From: SAR202 cluster bacterium
Lineage (GTDB): Bacteria > Chloroflexota > Dehalococcoidia > UBA3495
DNA length: 18,046 nucleotides
NCBI GenBank assembly: GCA_009392075.1
Contig: VFHG01000156.1
Coordinates: forward strand, 1-18,046
Reading direction: 5' to 3'
Below the pieces are notes generated by a model that saw nothing but the letters and a program-made list of their open reading frames with translations, was not told the origin of the DNA and did not search any database. Positions 14,435-18,046 of this stretch are shown one piece after another. Made by a program: the position numbers and the translations under genes. Position 1 is the stretch's first letter. Each line of letters begins with the position of its first letter.

Positions 14435-14505
14435 GTAAACCGCTCAATTCTGGAATAAAAGATGGGTACTCTAAGAATACTGGGACCTGAATCAGCCCTA
14501 AAAAT

Positions 14506-14540
14506 GCTGACGGCTGAAAGCCGACAGCTAAAAGTTACCG
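14506..14540. repeat. heptanucleotide repeat in the gap before the first NIPSNAP gene
   Basis: Five 7-base units with decaying similarity: GCTGACG, GCTGAAA, GCCGACA, GCTAAAA, GTTACCG. The first three also fold as an imperfect hairpin with a GAA loop. The unit ends directly before the GGAGGTG ribosome-binding site of the 14551 gene. Confidence 0.7.
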
Positions 14541-14550
14541 GAGGTGAAAC

Positions 14551-14862
14551 ATGGTTGCACAGATACGTACTTACACCATCAATAAGGGAATGATGGAATC
14601 TTGGTTGGAGCTTTTCGACAAGGAGATTCGGCCTGTACACGTGAGCCTGGGGATCCCCATCGTGGCCACCTATGTCAACGCAGACCGCACCGACTTCATC
14701 TGGGTGCGGACCTTTGAGACCGCGGAAGAGATTCCGGAGAAAGAGAAGGCCTACTTCGCTTCACCGGGACGAAAAGCCCTGGGCGACAAACCCACCAACC
14801 ACATCGCAAGGATGGACGTTAAGCTGGTGGAAGAAGTGCTTGAGACCGCCAAGGCAGCCTAG
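14551..14862 (+). CDS. NIPSNAP family protein, copy 1
   Basis: 103 aa, one dimeric alpha+beta barrel domain. The family pattern is clear: an N-terminal strand (MVAQIRTYTI), NKGMMESWLELFDKEIRPVH as the first helix, and FIWVRTFE as a central strand. NIPSNAP and NIPSNAP-like proteins are usually small homodimers of unclear role; some relatives are monooxygenases or bind small ligands. GGAGGTG precedes the ATG. The gene lies 132 bp after the enolase-superfamily gene on the same strand and 31 bp before a second copy, so all three are probably co-transcribed. Copy 1 and copy 2 share a 26-base identical stretch (14572-14597 and 14915-14940). Confidence 0.88.
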   Translation: MVAQIRTYTINKGMMESWLELFDKEIRPVHVSLGIPIVATYVNADRTDFIWVRTFETAEEIPEKEKAYFASPGRKALGDKPTNHIARMDVKLVEEVLETAKAA

Positions 14863-14893
14863 ATACCTATCAGCTAATTTTAGGAGAGAAAAC

Positions 14894-15196
14894 ATGGTTG
14901 ACCAGATGCGCAGCTACACCATCAATAAGGGAATGATGGACTCTTGGATCAAATTGTTCGAGACCGGGATTAAGCCGGCCCATGATGCTGTTGGAATGCC
15001 GGTGGTGGCCACTTGGGTCAACATGGACCATAACCAATTCATCTGGGTCCGCCGGTTCCCCGAGGGCGCCGACATCCCCGTCAAAGAAGACGAGTTCCGC
15101 AACTCTGACGGATTCAAATCTTTAGGGACCCAGCCGGGCGACCACATCGCAAAGATGGACGTCCAGAACCTCGAGCTAGGTAAGCTAGCAGCTTAA
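14894..15196 (+). CDS. NIPSNAP family protein, copy 2
   Basis: 100 aa from ATG 14894, which has AGGAG 7 bases upstream; the frame is open further upstream but those residues come from the other frame of copy 1 and have no protein character. The same fold as copy 1: MVDQMRSYTI, NKGMMDSWIKLFE, FIWVRRFPEG, ending DHIAKMDVQNLELGKLAA. It is clearly homologous to copy 1 along its whole length, with divergence in the middle and C-terminus, so the pair arose by tandem duplication and may form a heterodimer. It is last in the operon; an extended hairpin without a T-tract follows at 15210. Confidence 0.88.
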   Translation: MVDQMRSYTINKGMMDSWIKLFETGIKPAHDAVGMPVVATWVNMDHNQFIWVRRFPEGADIPVKEDEFRNSDGFKSLGTQPGDHIAKMDVQNLELGKLAA

Positions 15197-15209
15197 GGGC
15201 ATTTCTTTC

Positions 15210-15242
15210 AGCGGTCAGCTAATAGGGAATTAGCTGACCGCT
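15210..15242. repeat. perfect 14-bp inverted repeat between convergent genes
   Basis: AGCGGTCAGCTAAT (15210-15223) and ATTAGCTGACCGCT (15229-15242) are exact complements with an AGGGA loop. The right arm is the 3' end (AVS and stop) of the GNAT gene. Neither side has a T-tract, so it may terminate transcription only weakly or protect mRNA ends. It is built from the same GTCAGCT word as the heptad repeats. Confidence 0.75.
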
Positions 15243-15688
15243 TCCTTGCGCATCAGGACGTGGACTATGTCCGCTTCCAGGAATTTTTCCCCGCGCTCGA
15301 CGTAACCGTGGGCGGAGTAGAAATCTTTGACGTACACCTGGGCGTTTAGGATATAAGTTGTTACGCCCTGAGCGGTGGCCTCATCTTCCAGAAATTGCAG
15401 TAGACGGCCCCCGATTCCCTGGCGTCGGAATTCGATGTCGACGGCCATGCGGCCGATGCGGGCCGCGCTGTCTTCGTCGCGGTAGAATACTCTGCCAGTG
15501 GCCACCACTTTATCATCGTGCCCCTCGCGGTTAGATATAACGATGGCGTGGGTGGCTGTGGCATCGGTCTCGTCCAGCTCATCTTCCATGGGTACCTGTT
15601 GTTCGCCCACGAACACCCGGAACCGCACGCCTAATGCGCCCTCCATCTCGGCCTCAGTCTCCACAAGTTTTATTGTCAGGTCGTCCAA
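15230..15688 (-). CDS. GNAT-family N-acetyltransferase
   Basis: 152 aa from the TTG at 15688, chosen because AGAGGA lies just upstream and the family homology starts right there (LTIKLVETEAEMEGALGVR); a start at 15790 would add 34 residues of non-family sequence. RFRVFVGEQ near 22-30 and the acetyl-CoA loop RRQGIGGRLL (88-97) with ARIGRMAV before it are typical of ElaA/GNAT proteins. NAQVYVKDFYSAHGYVERG and FLEADIVHVLMRK form the C-terminal half of the fold. The acceptor, a small amine or a protein N-terminus, is unknown. The start overlaps the end of the gene fragment 15676-15951 by 13 bp. Confidence 0.85.
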   Translation of the reverse strand: MDDLTIKLVETEAEMEGALGVRFRVFVGEQQVPMEDELDETDATATHAIVISNREGHDDKVVATGRVFYRDEDSAARIGRMAVDIEFRRQGIGGRLLQFLEDEATAQGVTTYILNAQVYVKDFYSAHGYVERGEKFLEADIVHVLMRKEAVS

Positions 15689-15951
15689 TTTTTCCTCTGT
15701 CCTATGTTCTTTCCGAAGATCACTCGGCAGTAAGAGCCTTCCAGACCATTGGAATGGTCCAGAAGCGGGCGCGAATCTCCGGTTTTCCACAATGGTCGGC
15801 GATGTAATTTATCAGCTATTTTAATTGCTCTAGCAATCGATAGCACGGACCTGGCGCGGTCCCCTACAGCCGGCCAGTCCTGGCTGGCAATCGCCTCTTC
15901 GGCTTCATTAAGGAGACGATCGATCTGTCTTTGCATCAGTTCGCTGGGCAT
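15676..15951 (-). pseudogene. fragment of an N-terminal TPR-like (adenylate-cyclase-type) module, probably decayed
   Basis: The frame is open for 91 codons, but only the first 40 or so look like protein: MPSELMQRQIDRLLNEAEEA then IASQDWPAVGDRARSVL. I recall this helical phrase from the start of larger multidomain or TPR proteins in related bacteria, where it continues as LxLDPxN. Here it runs into low-quality sequence (IARAIKIADKLHRRPLWKTG...) with no helix repeat and stops inside the GNAT gene. There is no clear ribosome-binding site. It is best read as a truncated remnant; a genuine small coupled protein cannot be excluded. Confidence 0.45.
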
Positions 15952-16082
15952 GATGGATGCATACTAATACTGGGGCGGCAGGCCTGTCCATAATCGCCCG
16001 ATACCCCTCTATGAGATTGTTATTTCCCAACCGCAAACCAGCTACCGTTCTTCCGGACCGCAGTTGGCTATACCAATCGCTG

Positions 16083-16109
16083 AGATTCCTCGCCCCGCTC
16101 GGAATGACA
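16083..16109 (-). repeat. TGTCATTCTGAG-type dispersed repeat, copy A
   Basis: AGATTCCTCG (16083-16092 region) through CTCGGAATGACA (to 16109) is a variant of the well-known bacterial intergenic repeat whose consensus runs TGTCATTCTGAG ... GAAGAATCT when read on the other strand. A partial copy in the same orientation lies at 16146-16159 (CCTCGGAGTGACAG). Confidence 0.7.
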
Positions 16110-16171
16110 GAGCTCCCAAGAAGGTGGTGCCCCGAAATGGGAGCGCCTCGGAGTGACAGTACAATCAATAT

Positions 16172-16298
16172 TGTCATTCTGAGCCAGCCGCAGTGGCGAA
16201 GAATCTGCCGATTGGCTCAAAGCAAGAAGGGTGGCTGCGCAAAGGTTCGGCCGGTGGGGTCGAGTATGGCAGATCCTTCGCTTCTCTCAGGATGGCAG
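16172..16298. mobile_element. MITE-like inverted pair of TGTCATTCTGAG repeats
   Basis: The left end reads TGTCATTCTGAG ... GAAGAATCTGCC (16173-16210). The right end, reverse-complemented (16298-16269), reads TGCCATCCTGAG ... GAAGGATCTGCC. The two face each other about 60 bp apart, giving a 127-bp element with imperfect terminal inverted repeats and no coding capacity. Confidence 0.65.
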
Positions 16299-16349
16299 TT
16301 GCGGCAGGCAATAGTGGCGCGTCCAAGTACTCAATTTCCCCAAGCCCAT

Positions 16350-16383
16350 AAAAAACAAAGCCCCCTGAATAAGGGAACTTTGT
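16350..16383 (-). terminator. intrinsic terminator of the alcohol dehydrogenase gene
   Basis: ACAAAG (16355-16360) pairs with CTTTGT (16378-16383), with an inner CCC/GGG pair. On the minus strand the stem is followed by TTTTTTATGGG. It lies 34 bases after the stop of the 16417-17514 gene. Confidence 0.75.
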
Positions 16384-16399
16384 CTGTTGAAAACCCGAA

Positions 16400-16420
16400 A
16401 GCTGACTGCTGAAAGCCTAC
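16400..16420. repeat. heptanucleotide repeat over the stop of the alcohol dehydrogenase gene
   Basis: Units AGCTGAC, TGCTGAA, AGCCTAC; the minus-strand TAG stop (16417-16419) is in the last unit. Confidence 0.6.
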
Positions 16421-17514
16421 CCGTACATTATGACGCCGCGGCCAATCTCGCCCTTGTCCATATCGCCGTAAGCCTCGTTGATCTGGTCCAAGGAATAATG
16501 GCGGACCACTAGGTCGTCCAGGTTCAGTTTGCCGGCCAGGTACATGTCCACCAGCTTCGGCATATCCACGCTGGCGTGGGTGGAGCCGTAGTAGGTGCCA
16601 CGCATGGTCTTTTCGTTACGGACCATGTCCACCGCGTTGATGCCGGCCTCAGCGCCCACCGGGGCGATGCCGACGATGGTCACGACGCCCTTCTTGCCGG
16701 CCATGTCGTAGGCGGCCTTGGTGGTGTCGGCCGAGCCGAAGACCTCGAAGGTATAGTCGGCGCCCTTGCCGTCGGTCAGCTCCCTGACCTGGGCAACCGG
16801 GTCCTTGTCCGAGGCGTTGACCGTGTGGGTCGCGCCGAACTTCAGGGCGAACTCGAGCTGGGCTTCGCTGATGTCCACGGCGATGATCTTGCTGGCGTTA
16901 ACCAGGGCCGCGCCCATGATCACGTTCAGGCCCACGCCGCCGCAGCCGATGACGGCCACGGTGCTGCCGGGCTGGACGTTGGCGCTGGAGGTCACGGCAC
17001 CGACGCCGGTGGGGACGCAGCAGCCGATGAGGGCAGCTACATCCATGCCGATGTTGGATTCGATGGGCACCACGGCGGCCTCCGGGACGACCGTGTGCTC
17101 GGCGAATAAGGCGGTCTTGCCAAAGTGATGGACTCGAGTGTCGCCTTTGTGCAGACGCGTGGTGCCATCGAACATGAAGGCGCCAGCGGCGGCGTGCGCG
17201 TCGCACAGCTGGGAGTTGCCGGTGATGCAGCTCTTACAGCGGCCGCAAGAAGAGACGAACGAAAGGATGACCTGCTGTCCGGGCCGGACCGAGGTCACGC
17301 CGGGGCCGACAGCTTCGACGGTGCCTGCGCCTTCATGGCCTAAGACTATAGGAAGAGCGGTGGGGGCGTCGCCGTGCATATAGTGGCGGTCGCTGCGGCA
17401 GATGCCGGCTGCGCCGACCTTGACCAGGACCTCCCCGGCTTTGGGGTCGTCCAGATCCAAGTCTTCAATAATCAAAGAGTTCTTTTGTTCGTACAGTACG
17501 GCGGCCTTAACCAT
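16417..17514 (-). CDS. zinc-dependent alcohol dehydrogenase (MDR family)
   Basis: 365 aa, full length. Catalytic zinc ligands fit C39 (GICRSDRHY), H60 (LGHEGAG) with its Glu, and C165 (LIGCCVPTGVG). The structural zinc site is complete: C90, C93, C96 and C104 in SCGRCKSCITGNSQLC. The nucleotide fold has VIGCGGVGLN (188-197), followed by IAVDIS, where D214 implies NAD(H) rather than NADP(H). The extended loop between the structural zinc and catalytic domain (FMFDGTTRLHKGD) is the class-III/NDMA-dependent-like form. It oxidises alcohols or hydroxymethyl adducts to aldehydes or acids; the substrate is unknown. GAGGAGG lies about 10 bases before the ATG. It is monocistronic, with its own terminator. 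Confidence 0.92.
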   Translation of the reverse strand: MVKAAVLYEQKNSLIIEDLDLDDPKAGEVLVKVGAAGICRSDRHYMHGDAPTALPIVLGHEGAGTVEAVGPGVTSVRPGQQVILSFVSSCGRCKSCITGNSQLCDAHAAAGAFMFDGTTRLHKGDTRVHHFGKTALFAEHTVVPEAAVVPIESNIGMDVAALIGCCVPTGVGAVTSSANVQPGSTVAVIGCGGVGLNVIMGAALVNASKIIAVDISEAQLEFALKFGATHTVNASDKDPVAQVRELTDGKGADYTFEVFGSADTTKAAYDMAGKKGVVTIVGIAPVGAEAGINAVDMVRNEKTMRGTYYGSTHASVDMPKLVDMYLAGKLNLDDLVVRHYSLDQINEAYGDMDKGEIGRGVIMYG

Positions 17515-17632
17515 AGGAAAGCGCCTCCTCAGCGTCTAATTCTTGTCATCGTGAGAGCGGAGGTATCATCGCGGAATGGTGGGGGTGGTGTCAAATGGGG
17601 GAGGGTGAGTTGAGAAAGTACATCAACAAAAT

Positions 17633-17644
17633 GGGTTAAAACCC
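17633..17644. repeat. GGGTTAAAACCC inverted repeat upstream of the dehydrogenase
   Basis: GGGTT AA AACCC is a short hairpin whose complement, GGGTTTTAACCC, shares its core with the ends of the MITE-like element at 11629-11774. It may be a solo relic of one end; a chance match is possible. Confidence 0.35.
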
Positions 17645-17718
17645 GTTGTCTAACCAAACGCCTTTATTGCTGCGTTTCATGCCTGCCAAGGACCTGCCCA
17701 GTTCGAGCTAACTCCGAA

Positions 17719-18046
17719 TTACCCCGCCCTCCATATCTCCTCCGAGCACACCCGCGTTACCCAGCCGGACATCCAGGCTGAGTGGCGACCTCCCCCGCCG
17801 GCCACGACTACCACGATATCGTCTGGCGATGCGCAGATTGGGACCAGAGTGTTGGGGTTTGTTTGGTCGATCCAGTTGGGCCAGACCCGGTTGCCGTAGT
17901 GGGCCAGGTCTTTGAGTTGGTGGATGGGCATTCGGGCGTTGGCGTAGATGTACTCCCGGACGTCGGCCTTGGAAAGGCCCGACCCGGCGATCTCGTTGGC
18001 GTGTTCGGGGCAGAGCACCAAAACGATCTGGGAGCGGGTACCCAGG
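17719..18046 (-). CDS. C-terminal part of an uncharacterised protein, 5' end outside window
   Basis: The frame is open from the window edge to the stop at 17719-17721, at least 108 codons; a TTG at 18021 is not a credible start because the upstream codons continue as strand-like protein (LGTRSQIVLVLCPEH). Visible elements are IVLVLCPEHANEIAG, a helical GLSKADVREYIYANARMP, the conserved-looking NPNTLVPICASPDDIVVVV and a glycine-rich AGGGGRHSAW. From memory the phrase order GLSKADVxxxIxxxARMP ... DIVVVVAGGxGxHS resembles the end of a hypothetical family seen beside UGSC-type proteins in Chloroflexota and other environmental bacteria. I cannot give a function. Confidence 0.72.
   Translation of the reverse strand, partial: LGTRSQIVLVLCPEHANEIAGSGLSKADVREYIYANARMPIHQLKDLAHYGNRVWPNWIDQTNPNTLVPICASPDDIVVVVAGGGGRHSAWMSGWVTRVCSEEIWRAG

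Larger units (their letters stand above)
15952..16416. other. 465-bp non-coding gap holding repeats and a terminator
   Basis: I see no gene. The stretch contains four copies or partial copies of a TGTCATTCTGAG-type repeat (16083-16298), the terminator of the alcohol dehydrogenase gene (16350-16383) and a heptad repeat over its stop (16400-16420). An open frame on + (15957-16412) runs through the repeats and is not protein-like. Nothing else is recognisable in 15952-16080. Confidence 0.7.

Noticed and set aside
14407..14540. Possible CRISPR array from the short repeats
   Set aside because: The units are 7 bp and contiguous, without spacers of constant length; no cas gene is present.
14672..14893. 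N-terminal extension of the second NIPSNAP protein
   Set aside because: The extension is the out-of-frame reading of copy 1; ATG 14894 has AGGAG and starts exactly where homology to copy 1 starts.
15743..15766. GACCATT/AATGGTC palindrome upstream of the GNAT start as a regulatory site
   Set aside because: It lies inside the fragmentary open frame, has no promoter elements nearby and could be chance; not enough to call.
15957..16412. 151-codon + strand frame in the gap before the dehydrogenase
   Set aside because: It runs through dispersed repeats and a terminator and has no protein-like pattern.
16576..17109. 177-codon + strand frame opposite the alcohol dehydrogenase
   Set aside because: Low-complexity antisense translation (GVGRAE, HAAAADDGHG) over a dehydrogenase whose zinc and nucleotide motifs are all intact.
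1..18046. tRNA, rRNA or riboswitch
   Set aside because: I looked in the intergenic gaps for cloverleaf-like GGTTCGAnTCC arms and long conserved leaders and found none; most gaps are under 250 bp.

Overview
The window is about 18 kb of dense, moderately GC-rich bacterial DNA with about 20 protein genes and no RNA gene that I can see. The gene families (CoxD/CoxE pair, cyclase-family hydrolase, two haem-free sulfite-oxidase-type molybdoenzymes, PadR-arsM, enolase-superfamily enzyme, tandem NIPSNAP proteins, Zn-dependent MDR dehydrogenase) and the short repeats between them suggest an uncultured Chloroflexota genome, perhaps Dehalococcoidia/SAR202-like. That placement is inference; there is no marker gene here.

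Layout: (1) 1-725, the 3' part of a PAP2-type membrane phosphatase/phosphotransferase on +, overlapping tail to tail with the coxD-coxE operon (3005-715, -). (2) 5848-3101 (-), a likely operon of an MFS transporter, a cyclase-family amidohydrolase and a HAM1/ITPase-like protein. (3) 9780-5941 (-), a sulfur-oxidation-like cluster: a cysteine-dioxygenase-like cupin, two paralogous sulfite-oxidase-family enzymes, a small cupin between them and a short signal-anchored protein. (4) 9987-11605, a small membrane protein (+), a hotdog-fold protein (-) and a PIG-L deacetylase (+), followed by a short inverted-repeat element and a strong bidirectional terminator. (5) 13097-11861 (-), a cysteine-rich PadR regulator with arsenite methyltransferase ArsM. 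(6) 13318-15196 (+), an enolase-superfamily enzyme followed by two tandem NIPSNAP proteins. (7) 15230-18046 (-), a GNAT acetyltransferase, a decayed gene fragment, a 465-bp repeat-filled gap, a Zn alcohol dehydrogenase and the end of an unidentified protein that leaves the window.

Functional reading: region 3 can be read as thiol dioxygenation to a sulfinate followed by sulfite oxidation to sulfate, an organosulfur catabolic route, though substrates cannot be fixed from sequence. Region 5 is an arsenic methylation module in which the regulator itself carries a CxxCC cluster that could sense As(III). Regions 2, 6 and 7 look like small-molecule catabolism.

Beyond genes, the most unusual feature is a family of 7-bp-periodic GCTGACA/AACTGTT-type repeats that sit on or beside the stop codons of several unrelated genes. 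Other repeats are an inverted-repeat (MITE-like) element at 11629-11774, a cluster of TGTCATTCTGAG repeats at 16083-16298, and an in-frame duplication of the last seven codons of one molybdoenzyme gene.
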